A DNA stretch of 57,778 nucleotides from an uncultured Lachnospiraceae bacterium (lineage in GTDB: Bacteria > Bacillota > Clostridia > Lachnospirales > Lachnospiraceae): NCBI GenBank assembly GCA_947571775.1, contig CANOZK010000013.1, positions 1-57,778 of the forward strand, in the 5' to 3' direction. Each line of letters starts with the position of its first letter. Position 1 is the first letter of the stretch. A program made the translations under genes and the position numbers. Shown here in pieces: positions 42,543 through 52,400 of the stretch. The notes beneath the pieces were generated by a model. The model was not told the DNA's origin and made no database searches. It was given only the letters and a program-made list of their open reading frames with translations.

Positions 42543-43235
42543 TTAGTCCCGGAAAAATATGATGATCAAGCCTACCAATAAAATCAAAAAGCCCAGGATG
42601 ATCCGCAAAACATTTCCGGCTTTTACATATTTCTCATTATTTATGATGCCTTCCATACTGCTGTAAGCAGTACCCGCCGCAACCATCAGCACACTGTGGC
42701 CCGCTGCGTAGAGGATCATCAGGAAAATCCCCCACCAGGTACCTTTATCCGCCTTTGCAACCATAGCCAACAGGGCAATCATCACCGGTGTCGCGCAGTG
42801 AGAGGCAAAAACGCCGCCCAAGGCTCCTGTCAGAAACGCCCCGATATATCCCCTTTTCTTATTGTCCCCTTCCAGATGGACATGGGGAATAATATGTATC
42901 ACTTCCCATGTCTGCAAAGCCATCAGAATCATCAGGACGCCCAAGAGGATGCTCCACCACTCTCCCGCATGATGCATGAAATGGCCAATAGCTGACGCAA
43001 TAGAGCCAAAAACGCCGAACGTACAGGCCATCCCCAACGCCATCGTAAGAGAAACGGTAAACGCCCGCCTGGTGTTCTCCTTTGCAGCAGCTCCCACATA
43101 GGTCAACACCATGGGAATCGTCGAAAGGGAACAGGGCGTAAAGGAAGTGATCACGCCCGCCGCCAAGCAAAGCACAGGGGCTGCCCATATATTCTGAGTC
43201 AACAGACGGGCAATAGTCTCCAACCATTCATTCAT
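42543..43235 (-). CDS. CcdA/DsbD-type membrane thiol-disulfide carrier
   Basis: A 230-aa membrane protein with about six helices. The two key cysteines are in TSFTPCSLSTIPMV (first helix) and ASHCATPVMIAL (fourth helix), the CcdA pattern. It would carry reducing power from thioredoxin across the membrane. The start at 43235 is preceded by AAGGAGGAGA. A frame from 43259 is less likely. No haem or cytochrome c genes lie nearby. Confidence 0.85.
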   Translation of the reverse strand: MNEWLETIARLLTQNIWAAPVLCLAAGVITSFTPCSLSTIPMVLTYVGAAAKENTRRAFTVSLTMALGMACTFGVFGSIASAIGHFMHHAGEWWSILLGVLMILMALQTWEVIHIIPHVHLEGDNKKRGYIGAFLTGALGGVFASHCATPVMIALLAMVAKADKGTWWGIFLMILYAAGHSVLMVAAGTAYSSMEGIINNEKYVKAGNVLRIILGFLILLVGLIIIFFRD

Positions 43236-43528
43236 ATTGTCTCCTCCTTTCTTATGCACACTTTTTTGAAAACTTACTTAAATTATAACCGTCTGTTTTC
43301 TGCGCATAAATATTCATCTTCTTAATTGAAGATACCATATTTTTTTTAATCTGTCAAAATGTACGTGATTGCAAGGGGACGCCGCGGGGCTTCCCGTTTT
43401 CGACATCCCTCCCTCCAAAACCTCAAAATCCTGCTGCCTTTAAAAAATTAACTCTTGCATATTCCCCGATTTACGGTAAAATAAAAGTTGCGATTGTCAA
43501 TGATAAAAAATAATAAACGAGGTTTGAT
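43236..43528. other. Divergent intergenic region between ccdA-like and ABC-F genes
   Basis: This 293-bp stretch holds the promoter of the ABC-F gene and, on the minus strand, a likely TATAAT -10 box near 43280 for the CcdA-like gene. No open frame of note is present. Confidence 0.4.
43455..43482 (+). promoter_or_regulatory. Promoter of the ABC-F gene
   Basis: TTGCAT (43455-43460), 16 bases, TAAAAT (43477-43482), about 46 bases before the start codon. Confidence 0.55.
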
Positions 43529-45160
43529 ATGATTTCAGCGAATAACATCACTTTGCGTATCGGAAAAAAAGCTCTATTTGAGGATGTGAATATAAAATTC
43601 ACAGAAGGCAACTGTTACGGACTGATCGGAGCCAACGGCGCCGGGAAATCTACGTTCCTGAAAATTTTATCCGGGCAGTTGGAGTCCACCAAAGGGGACA
43701 TTGCCATTACGCCCGGACAGAGGCTGTCCTTTTTGCAGCAGGACCATTTCAAATACGACCAGTATCAAGTTTTAGATACCGTAATCATGGGCAACCAGCG
43801 GCTCTATGACATCAAAAAAGAGAAAGAAGCCATCTATGCCAAAGAAGATTTTACCGACGAAGACGGCATACGGGCCAGCGAACTGGAAGGGGAATTTGCG
43901 GAGATGAACGGCTGGGAGGCCGACTCCGACGCGGCTTCTCTGCTAAACGGGCTGGGCGTCGATACCGAATATCATTATACCCTGATGAAAGACCTGGACG
44001 GAAGCTTAAAGGTAAAGGTGCTGCTGGCTCAGGCATTGTTCGGAAACCCAGATATCCTGCTGCTGGATGAGCCGACCAACCATCTGGATCTAAACGCCAT
44101 CGAATGGCTGGAGGAATTTCTGATTGATTTTCCCAATACCGTGATTGTGGTGTCTCATGACCGGTATTTCTTAAACAAAGTCTGTACCCATACCGCAGAC
44201 ATTGACTACGGAAAGATTCAGCTCTATGCGGGAAATTATGACTTCTGGTTTGAATCCAGCCAGCTTTTGATCAAACAGATGAAAGAAGCCAACAAGAAAA
44301 AAGAAGAAAAGATTAAGGAATTACAGGAATTCATTTCCCGTTTCAGCGCGAATGCCTCCAAATCCAAACAGGCGACCTCCCGTAAACGGGCGTTGGAAAA
44401 GATCCAGTTAGACGAGATGCGTCCTTCCAGCCGGAAATATCCCTATATTGACTTCCGTCCAAACCGTGAAATCGGCAATGAGGTATTGATGGTGGAAAAC
44501 CTTTCCAAAACCATAGACGGCGAGAAAATCCTGGATAACCTGACGTTTACGCTGGGCCACGACGACAAAATTGCCTTTGTGGGTTCCAACGAACGGGCAA
44601 AGACCACCCTGTTCCAGATTCTAATGGGCGAACTGGAACCGGACGAGGGATTTTACAAATGGGGCGTGACCACCACCCAGTCCTATTTCCCGAAGGACAG
44701 CACCGAAGAATTCAAAAGCGATCTGACCATCGCCGACTGGCTGACCCAGTATTCAGAGATTAAAGACGCTACCTATGTCCGCGGCTTTTTGGGCCGGATG
44801 CTTTTTGCCGGGGAAGACGGCGTAAAGAAAGTAAAAGTGCTTTCTGGGGGCGAAAAGGTCCGCTGCCTCCTTTCCAAGATGATGATTTCCGGCTCCAACG
44901 TCCTGATTCTGGATGAGCCAACCAACCATCTGGATATGGAAGCCATCACCGCTTTGAACAATGGGCTGATAAAATTCCCAGGCGTGATCCTGTTCGCCTC
45001 CCACGATCATCAGTTTGTGCAGACGACAGCGAACCGGATTATGGAAATCCTGCCCGACGGCACGTTGATCGATAAGATTACGAGCTATGACGAATATCTG
45101 GCCAGCGATGAGATGGCTAAGAAGCGCCATATTTACACGATGAACGAGGAAGACAATTAA
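43529..45160 (+). CDS. ABC-F family ATPase (ribosome-associated, YkpA/YbiT-like)
   Basis: A 543-aa soluble protein with two ABC domains and no membrane segments. Domain 1 has Walker A GANGAGKST and Walker B DILLLDEPTNHLD. The inter-domain linker (about 240-315) is Lys-rich. Domain 2 has FVGSNERAKTTLF in place of a canonical Walker A (AKT for GKT), LSGGEKVRCLLSKMM, and VLILDEPTNHLD. The altered second P-loop is usual for this subgroup. ABC-F proteins act at the ribosome E site and some give antibiotic resistance, but this subgroup is more likely housekeeping. Its end overlaps the converging DUF4203 gene by 4 bases. Confidence 0.92.
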   Translation: MISANNITLRIGKKALFEDVNIKFTEGNCYGLIGANGAGKSTFLKILSGQLESTKGDIAITPGQRLSFLQQDHFKYDQYQVLDTVIMGNQRLYDIKKEKEAIYAKEDFTDEDGIRASELEGEFAEMNGWEADSDAASLLNGLGVDTEYHYTLMKDLDGSLKVKVLLAQALFGNPDILLLDEPTNHLDLNAIEWLEEFLIDFPNTVIVVSHDRYFLNKVCTHTADIDYGKIQLYAGNYDFWFESSQLLIKQMKEANKKKEEKIKELQEFISRFSANASKSKQATSRKRALEKIQLDEMRPSSRKYPYIDFRPNREIGNEVLMVENLSKTIDGEKILDNLTFTLGHDDKIAFVGSNERAKTTLFQILMGELEPDEGFYKWGVTTTQSYFPKDSTEEFKSDLTIADWLTQYSEIKDATYVRGFLGRMLFAGEDGVKKVKVLSGGEKVRCLLSKMMISGSNVLILDEPTNHLDMEAITALNNGLIKFPGVILFASHDHQFVQTTANRIMEILPDGTLIDKITSYDEYLASDEMAKKRHIYTMNEEDN

Positions 45161-45747
45161 TGCTTTGACTTTTTATCCTGATTTCTGGAGACTGCGATCT
45201 GCACGCCGATCCCTGTCGAGGCCAGCACCGCGCCCAGAATCAGGATTTTTAGATCTGCCTCCTGTTTCAAAAGCCCTGCTACTGATGCGGCAATGGAAAA
45301 TCCGCCTCCTAAGGCGGTGTTCAAAATCACCATCGGTTTTACAAAAGCCATTCCCAAAAGACCAATGAGCACGCCGATTCCCAGACAAATCATAAATCTC
45401 AGAGAATCCTTAGGCTGCAGCAGAATGCTGACCGCCGTGGTGCCGATCGCGGTGCACATCAGAAATACTCCAAACCGGTAGATATGAAACGCCAGCAGGC
45501 CAAGCAGCAGCCCCCCGGCCACAATCGCACCAATCTGCACCAGACTGTTTCCGGTATAACGGGAAACCAGAGAATAGGCCAGCACCGCGCCCGCGGTAAA
45601 GCCAGTCAGCCCAACCCATGCCTTCAACAGCCGATATCCCAAAAAACAATTCAATACGCCAATCACCAGAGTTACCCCAGCCGTACTGATCTGCACATTG
45701 CCGAGTTCCTCCGCGACCATGGACAAAAAGTCGATCATTTTTTCCAT
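45157..45747 (-). CDS. DUF4203-type multi-pass membrane protein
   Basis: A 196-aa protein with seven to eight hydrophobic segments rich in Gly and Ala (for example GVLNCFLGYRLLKAWVGLTG, then AIVAGGLLLGLLAF). This resembles the DUF4203/TMEM198-like family. The start at 45747 (MEKMIDFL) is chosen for its GGCGGTGGA site. A frame from 45786 exists. The function is unknown. Copy 3 of the dispersed repeat lies just upstream. Confidence 0.7.
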   Translation of the reverse strand: MEKMIDFLSMVAEELGNVQISTAGVTLVIGVLNCFLGYRLLKAWVGLTGFTAGAVLAYSLVSRYTGNSLVQIGAIVAGGLLLGLLAFHIYRFGVFLMCTAIGTTAVSILLQPKDSLRFMICLGIGVLIGLLGMAFVKPMVILNTALGGGFSIAASVAGLLKQEADLKILILGAVLASTGIGVQIAVSRNQDKKSKH

Positions 45748-45763
45748 CTTCCACCGCCTGTTA

Positions 45764-45793
45764 CGTAACCGTTCCGATATTTTCACTGTTACA
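45764..45793 (-). repeat. Copy 3 of the 30-nt near-palindromic repeat
   Basis: Read on the minus strand it begins TGTAACAGTGAAAA, continues TATCGGAA and ends CGGTTACG. It is identical to copy 2 at about 24 of 30 positions. It overlaps the stop codon of the transglutaminase-like gene. Confidence 0.6.
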
Positions 45794-46967
45794 ACATCAC
45801 ATATAACGTCAGTAAATCATCCATATTGCTATAATGATATTCCACCTGCGGGATTCCCTGTGTATTCATATAGTAGCTGGCAATCTCTGCAATCCTCCCG
45901 CCAGTGATCAGCTCCCCGTAAGCGGCCTGGTAGCTGGCCGCATCGGTAAATTTTACCCGCATCAGATGCGCTCCCTGGTCGATCTGTGCGGTAAAATAGC
46001 CATAAAGCGTATTCCAGTCATAACCGGAGAAACAGCTTCCATTTAAGACATAATAATTGTAATCCACGGCCTGGCACGCTGGAAGGGCAAACTCCTCGTC
46101 CGGCCAGCAAATCTGGCTGTATTCTCCCGGAAAAGGAGCCAGATAATCATAAAGGGGAACAGAACCCTCCAGTTCCAGAAAGCTCGGCTGATCCCCGTTG
46201 GTGGCGTCCACATAATAGTAATTTCCATCTATATTTACTATATTCCAGGCATGTCCGCCAGATGACATCTTTGTTTCTCCCGACACATAAATCGACTCCA
46301 CGCCCAGACGTTCCAGAAGATACTGAACAGCTCCCGCATACCCGGCACAGACGGCTCGTCCTTGGGCAAATACCCCGGCAATATTTTGGTCATCTTCATT
46401 GATCACATAATCAGTAGATCCGATTACATAATCGTAGACCGTCCGCACCTTATCATAGGTACTGGAACCCTCCGGCAGTACAGCGGCCACCTGCTGATAA
46501 GCGGCCTCCATACTGGTTTCCACCGGGGCGGCCTCCTCCTGTGTATATCCATAGGCCGGCGTAAACATTGTATAGGAAGCATTGATGGATTTATAGTATG
46601 TCTGCCCGTTGTGTACCCAGAAAAGCTCCTGGTGATCTTTTAAAAGCGCACGATATGCCTTGTCAATGGCGTCGTTGTCAATATCGGTAATCCGAATCTG
46701 CTCCTCAAAGGCCAAGATGCCCTCCAAAAGCTGGCGGTACGTCCGTTTCTCATTCATAGCAAGCTGCTTAAAATAATATTCCTGGTGAACCCCGTCTGTC
46801 TCCGCTACCGGCTCCTCCGTGGGCGTGGGAACCTGCACCTTCTTTTTGGCGGCGTTTACCGTTTCCTTTGCCGAGTTCACTGTGCTTTTCACAAAACTGC
46901 ATCCGCCCTGGCTCACAAGTATTCCTAAGAGCAGAATCCACAGCAGGCTTTTGTAAAATTTTCTCAT
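45789..46967 (-). CDS. Transglutaminase-like lipoprotein
   Basis: A 392-aa lipoprotein: signal with lipobox LVSQGGCS (lipidated Cys23), a Lys/Thr linker, then a helical domain and a transglutaminase-like core. The triad is Cys in GRAVCAGYAGAVQY, His in SSGGHAWNIV and Asp in YYYVDATNGDQ. Such proteins may act as proteases or cross-linkers at the cell surface. The start overlaps the queH stop by 4 bases, so the two are coupled. Confidence 0.88.
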   Translation of the reverse strand: MRKFYKSLLWILLLGILVSQGGCSFVKSTVNSAKETVNAAKKKVQVPTPTEEPVAETDGVHQEYYFKQLAMNEKRTYRQLLEGILAFEEQIRITDIDNDAIDKAYRALLKDHQELFWVHNGQTYYKSINASYTMFTPAYGYTQEEAAPVETSMEAAYQQVAAVLPEGSSTYDKVRTVYDYVIGSTDYVINEDDQNIAGVFAQGRAVCAGYAGAVQYLLERLGVESIYVSGETKMSSGGHAWNIVNIDGNYYYVDATNGDQPSFLELEGSVPLYDYLAPFPGEYSQICWPDEEFALPACQAVDYNYYVLNGSCFSGYDWNTLYGYFTAQIDQGAHLMRVKFTDAASYQAAYGELITGGRIAEIASYYMNTQGIPQVEYHYSNMDDLLTLYVML

Positions 46968-47635
46968 AACCTCTCCTCCTGGGCCGTATCCTCTCTTTTG
47001 GAAAACACACAGCCGCAGTAATTTTGTCTGTAAAGATGATATTCAGCCGACAGCTCCAGAGAACGTTTGTAACCATTGCGTTTTTTAAAATCCGACGGCA
47101 GAAACGCAATCCCCTGTTCCTGCCCCACCTGATTTCCAATTTCGTTGAGCTTCTGGGCGTTTTTCAGAGGGCTAATGCTTAAAGTCGTGGTAAAATAATC
47201 GTAGTTCCCCGCTTTTGCAATTATCGCCGCCTCGCCCAAGCGCAGTCTATAACAGGCGAAACACCGCTCCTGGCCTTCCGGCAGCGTTTCCATACCCCTG
47301 GCCATCTCGTAAAACCGCTCCGGCTCATACGCCCCTTCCTGAAACGTAACTGGATGCCGAAGCGGCATTTCCTCTATCAACCGTTTCAGCTCCTGAACCC
47401 GCTGGACATACTCTGCCTCGGGCGAGATATTGGGATTATAATAAAACACCGTAATCCGAAAATAATTTGACAGATACTCCAAAACATAACTGCTGCAAGG
47501 AGCACAGCAGCTATGCAGCAGCAGCCGGGGCGCGGTATGATCCTCCTCCAGTTTTTTTAAAATTTTATCCAATTGGATCTGATAATTGACTTTATTCACT
47601 GATCCCATCCTGCCTTTCCCATGCACTGATCCCAT
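46964..47635 (-). CDS. queH: Epoxyqueuosine reductase QueH
   Basis: A 223-aa QueH protein. It has the Cys-rich iron-sulfur motif LLLHSCCAPCSSYVLEYL, the second pair in RCFACYRLRLGEAA, and the conserved end FKKRNGYKRSLELSAEYHLY with YCGC. QueH reduces epoxyqueuosine to queuosine in tRNA, the last step of the pathway, and replaces QueG in many anaerobes. A second in-frame ATG at 47608, after AAAGGCAGG, is a possible start. The two starts lie in a short direct repeat (GGATGGGATCAGTG). Confidence 0.95.
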   Translation of the reverse strand: MGSVHGKGRMGSVNKVNYQIQLDKILKKLEEDHTAPRLLLHSCCAPCSSYVLEYLSNYFRITVFYYNPNISPEAEYVQRVQELKRLIEEMPLRHPVTFQEGAYEPERFYEMARGMETLPEGQERCFACYRLRLGEAAIIAKAGNYDYFTTTLSISPLKNAQKLNEIGNQVGQEQGIAFLPSDFKKRNGYKRSLELSAEYHLYRQNYCGCVFSKREDTAQEERL

Positions 47636-47785
47636 CCCTGTACATATGTTAAATATATAGATGGTGATTTAGGATTACCCACAAAAGTAATTATAGTATA
47701 CTTAGAAAATGCTGCAATTTCAATAGAATGTATCCGAAAACACGTTTTCTTCACAATTGGCAATGACAAACAGGAGGTTTTCACC

Positions 47786-48601
47786 TTGCAAAATTTGTTG
47801 GAATTCAAAGACGTCTGTCTTTCTTATCATACTCCCGAACGGGAGACTTATGCGTTGTCACATCTCTCCTTTTGTGCAAAAGAAGGGGAATTCCTTGCCA
47901 TCGTCGGCCCCAGCGGCTGCGGCAAATCCACCCTGTTAAATCTGATCTGCGGGCTGCTGAAACCCGAACAAGGGGAGATTCGCATTCATGGCATTCCCCT
48001 TGCCCAGTCTCATATGAACATCGGATATATGCTCCAGAGAGATCATCTGTTCGACTGGCGCACCATCTACAAAAATGTGCTCCTGGGACTGGAAATCCAG
48101 CATCAGACCACTCCAGAAAAAATCAAATATGTAGATAATCTGCTTGCTGCCTACGGATTGGACAAATTCAAAGACGCCTATCCCTCTCAGCTCTCCGGCG
48201 GTATGCGCCAGCGGGCCGCCCTGATACGCACCCTGGCTATGGAACCGGATCTCCTTCTTCTGGATGAACCTTTTTCCGCCCTGGACTACCAGACACGATT
48301 AAACGTGAGCGACGATATCGGTATCATCATCCGCCAGGAGAAAAAAACGGCTATCCTGGTTACTCACGACATCTCCGAGGCCATCAGCATGGCCGACCGG
48401 GTGCTTATCCTGACCAGCCGACCGGCACACCTGAAAAAACAAATCACCATCGACCTGGAAATCGCAAACCGCACGCCGATGTCCTCCAGGAACGCCCCAA
48501 AATTCAAGCATTATTTCAATCTGATCTGGAAGGAGCTGAATAACGATGACTCCCATCTCGTCCGCACAGCGGCAATATCTGAAAAAGAAAAAGCAAGATA
48601 A
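47786..48601 (+). CDS. ABC transporter ATP-binding protein, NitT/TauT type
   Basis: A 271-aa ATPase starting with TTG at 47786, fixed by AGGAGG at 47772-47777. It has Walker A GPSGCGKSTLL, the signature LSGGMRQRAALIRTL, Walker B LLLLDEPFSALD and the switch His in LVTHDISEA. These are typical of the nitrate/sulfonate/taurine/thiamine-precursor importer group. The permease gene overlaps its end. No substrate-binding protein gene is adjacent, so the substrate is unknown. Confidence 0.92.
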   Translation: MQNLLEFKDVCLSYHTPERETYALSHLSFCAKEGEFLAIVGPSGCGKSTLLNLICGLLKPEQGEIRIHGIPLAQSHMNIGYMLQRDHLFDWRTIYKNVLLGLEIQHQTTPEKIKYVDNLLAAYGLDKFKDAYPSQLSGGMRQRAALIRTLAMEPDLLLLDEPFSALDYQTRLNVSDDIGIIIRQEKKTAILVTHDISEAISMADRVLILTSRPAHLKKQITIDLEIANRTPMSSRNAPKFKHYFNLIWKELNNDDSHLVRTAAISEKEKAR

Positions 48602-49343
48602 CCGGATTGTTGTTTTTGTCCGCATTTTTATTTTCCTGATCTTTTTGTGTCTATGGGAAATCAGCACAAACTTAAATATCTTAGACTCCTTTATTTTTTC
48701 TAGTCCCAGCCGGGTATGCCGCACAATATATCAAATGTACCAGGAACACGCCCTGCTGCCCCACATCGGCGTAACCCTTCTGGAAACGTTTCTTAGCTTC
48801 GCCTGCGTACTAGTCTTGGGAATGGCCTGCGCCGTACTGCTGTGGAGTTTTCCTCTGGTTTCCAGGATTGTGGAGCCTTACCTGGTAGTCTTGAACAGCC
48901 TGCCCAAATCCGCTCTGGCTCCTCTGTTGATCGTATGGCTGGGCGCAAATACACGCACCATCGTTGTGGCCGGCATGTCCGTAGCTATTTTCGGTACTAT
49001 CATCAGTCTGTATTCTGGTTTTCTGGAAATCGACCCAGATAAGCTAAAGCTCATCGCTACTTTAGGCGGCGGTAAATGGGACTGTTTGACTAAAGTAGTG
49101 CTGCCCGCTTCTATCCCGCTGATTTTAAGCGTGATGAAAGTCAATATTGGCCTGTGCCTGGTGGGCGTAATCATCGGCGAATTTATCGGAGCCAGACAGG
49201 GGCTTGGATATCTGATTATCTACGGAACTCAGGTATTTAAGCTGGATTGGGTGATGATGTCTATTGTTATCTTGTGTATCGCGGCCACCGCTTTGTATGG
49301 AATTTTGAATTTATTAGAAAAAAATTACCGAAAAAGGCATTGA
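48546..49343 (+). CDS. ABC transporter permease, NitT/TauT type
   Basis: A 265-aa membrane protein with six hydrophobic segments and the permease coupling motif (FLEIDPDKLKLIATLGGGKW). It overlaps the ATPase gene by 56 bases and has GGAG before its ATG. It forms the membrane channel of the importer. A strong terminator follows 23 bases after the stop, so the operon ends here without a binding protein. Confidence 0.92.
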   Translation: MTPISSAQRQYLKKKKQDNRIVVFVRIFIFLIFLCLWEISTNLNILDSFIFSSPSRVCRTIYQMYQEHALLPHIGVTLLETFLSFACVLVLGMACAVLLWSFPLVSRIVEPYLVVLNSLPKSALAPLLIVWLGANTRTIVVAGMSVAIFGTIISLYSGFLEIDPDKLKLIATLGGGKWDCLTKVVLPASIPLILSVMKVNIGLCLVGVIIGEFIGARQGLGYLIIYGTQVFKLDWVMMSIVILCIAATALYGILNLLEKNYRKRH

Positions 49344-49365
49344 AAAACGCGCTGAATGAAAAGCA

Positions 49366-49410
49366 GGGGCAAATCTGTTGTTGCGATACAGATTTGCCCC
49401 TATTTTCTGA
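49366..49410. terminator. Strong terminator after the ABC transporter
   Basis: GGGGCAAATCTG (49366-49377) and CAGATTTGCCCC (49389-49400) form a perfect 12-bp stem followed by a T-rich run on the plus strand. It may also serve the converging protease gene. Confidence 0.85.
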
Positions 49411-49414
49411 TTTT

Positions 49415-52400
49415 TTATTTCTTTACGATTATTTTCATTCTAACTGTCTTTGTCCTGCCGTTCTTTAAAGTGACTTTTGCCTTTACTACGGCAGTTCCGG
49501 CTTTTTTACCCGTTATAACTCCTTTTTGATTTACCTTGGCAACTGATTTTTTGGAAACTGTATATTGGATGGATTTGACATTTGCCATCTTTAGGGTGTT
49601 TTTCAGAGCCATCTTTACGGTTTTGGATTTCTTTACCGTCTTAGATGCCTTTTTTACCGCTATGGTCTTTAAAATGCTGGTGCTCAGTTTATTCATTTTA
49701 GAGCTGCTGATAAACTCATAGGTTTTCTTTCCATTTATGAAAGCAAAAACATCTCCATCTTTTGTCACAGTGTAGGTCTTTGCATTGACCAGTACATATG
49801 TTCCGTTCGCTTTTTTCTGTACAATGTTTAGTTTCTTTCCTGCTGTCAGGTCAGAGGCATTCGCGATAACCGTATAAGCGCTGTTTTGATTCTTGACGCT
49901 TATCTCTACTTTATTTGTGCTTGCCGTCTGGATAATCTGTCTAACTATATTTCCCTGAATCAGTGCCCTTTGTGTTCCAGACGCAGTTTTGCCAGATATG
50001 CTTGCTGTGGCGTTCGTGATGGTTCCCTTCGCGTTTTTCGTAACCGTGACTGTAACGGACATTCCTTCGTTTTCAGAGCCTGCGGTAATGATACTCGTGA
50101 TAGAAGAACCAGTTGTCTTTCCGCTTGGATCCTTTTGTACGACTTCTGTCGTCTGGATAACGCTGCCGTCTTCGGTCGTCTTTGTACTTATAGTCGTCTC
50201 CGTCTTGGAACCGTCGGGATTTTCTGTCACGGTTGTCTTTGGCTCCTCCGGCGTGGGCGTTGGCTCAACGGGCGTATCGGTCACGCCTGGGGTGAGTGTC
50301 GGCTCGCTGGGAATATCGGTTGCGCCTGGAGTCGGAGCCGGTGTGTTGATCGCCCCTGGCGTTGGCGTAATGGTTCCGGTGTCGGGAGTGCTTGGGATAG
50401 TCGGTTTGCTTGGTGTATCGGTCGCCCCTGGCGTTGGTGTATTCGTTGCGCCTGGGCTTGGTGACTCTATCGGTATAACACTGCTTTTTGTCTTTATGGT
50501 CAGCGTGCCGGCCCGATAACCGATTTCATAATCTGCATGTTCCAGACCGGAAATCCGAATCTGATAAGTACCTTCTTTGCTGTTGTCCGGCTGCACGGCT
50601 GCGCCGCTCTCATCTGTGTAAGAAAAGACTGGCGCGCCGTTTAGGGTATCCCCAGATATCAATCCCTCCACAGTATAATCTGTGCCTTGCGCTGCATTTT
50701 CCAGAGAAGGAAGTTCATCCCCCACGGTAATGCTCTTATCCGCTGCGGTAATGGTGATCGGTTTCTTCGTAATGTGGAAAGTCTCAGATGTCATTTCTCC
50801 GGCATATGTCTCATCAATTTCTTTGACCGAAATTACCACATGGTAATCGCCCACATGGACAGGCGCGTCTGATGAGGAATAGGCCGTTCCATTTACGCCT
50901 TTATACAATACCTCTGTGCTGCTGACAAAAACCGCTTCACCGGCTTGTGTTTTCCAAACAGGTTCACCGCTGTAAGCAAAGGGCTGCCCGCTGTAAACAC
51001 CTGTCTGCGGAAATTCTACGCCTGACAGGGTAACCGGAATTCTATAAGGCATTAGCCGAATAGTCAGTTTGATTGTGAAATCTTCGTAATGCGCGGACTG
51101 CACGGTCACGGTGAGAATCGCTTCCGAACCGACGGATTCTTCCTTTCCTGTATTTACGGCATATGTCAGGATTCCATCTTGGATAACCAAAGCCGGATCG
51201 CTGGCAAGAATCCCTTCTGTATCTTCGACTGTTATTGTGTATTCCGCCTCACCCATATCTTCCGGCAACTCCAGATCTGCAACCAGATCAATGCTTCCCT
51301 CCTCTGGCTGAACGTTCCCCTCAGAATAGGTATGCTTTCTGGTTTCTGTCACCTCAAAAGCTGTCTTTTTGGTGATGGTAAAAGTTCCTATGGAAATATC
51401 TGCCGCAGTGATATTCTTCCCATCTCCGGGAACACTGACGATTACCTGGTAAGTCCCCGGCTCTGTGGGAGCTGTCTCTATTTCGGAAGCTGTTTCTCTT
51501 TGGTATTTTACCATAAAATCTGTAAAATTCGATAGTTTCGTACAGGTAACCGCCGTTGTGTGAGACTGTCCGCTGTATTTCACGGTTCCATTTCCTGGCA
51601 GTGCAGCTTGGAAATCGCCGGCTGTAAGTGTGAGCGGAAGGATGCTAATGGTCGTCTCAAGTACTCCGCTGCGGGAATCATTGTGCGAAACGGCTGTCAC
51701 CAAGGTATAGGTACCTGCATCCGATGGGGCAGTCGTCAACGTTGTTCCATCGCTGTTTTTCCATGTAAAGCTCCAGGTCAGATTTTCATCTGCGGATTCG
51801 ATAGCTGGATCTGTGGTAAAATTCTCTTTTGTGGGCGTTGGAATCGGAGCCCCATAAGTATAGGATGCCGTGTAGTCCTTGTTTGTGATGTTGATCGTCT
51901 TGGACAGCACCGTGATGGAAACGTTTCCTGTGTAGGCTGCATATTCTGAATCATCCGGTGTAAATACCCACTCGGCCGTTGTGGTTCCCACTGCTGGTAC
52001 TGTCTCTGGGTTTGTAAAGGTCAACTTGCCCGCAACGGTTTGTCCGCTCTGGATGTCTGCAAATGCAACATTTGTAAAGGTAAGAACTGATAATGATTGG
52101 CCTTCTATCAATTGGCTGTTCTGCAAAGTTACTGCTGCATCATTTTGCGGTTTTACCAGCTTTTTCTCTGACAACTGGATCGTCAGCGTGTACGTAGAGT
52201 CTTTGTAACGATCCGAGCCAATGGTTACGGTAATGACCGCTTTTACACCGGCCTGATAGTTTGTCATAGCCTTTACTGTGTATTGAAGTATTCCCTTATC
52301 GGATATGGTTGGATTGCCGTCCAGTATGTTTTGGGTGTCCTCTGTCTTCGTTACGGTGTAGGTAACTTTTCCCATATCTGTGCCGGAAAGTTTTTCGGAC

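Noticed and set aside
44560..44620. Altered second Walker A (AKTT) of the ABC-F protein as a loss of function
   Set aside because: This variant is common in the YkpA/YbiT-like ABC-F subgroup, so it is not unusual.
47600..47650. Direct repeat GGATGGGATCAGTG at the queH start as a regulatory element
   Set aside because: It is a short tandem duplication of about 27 bases in the N-terminal coding region that only adds an alternative start codon.
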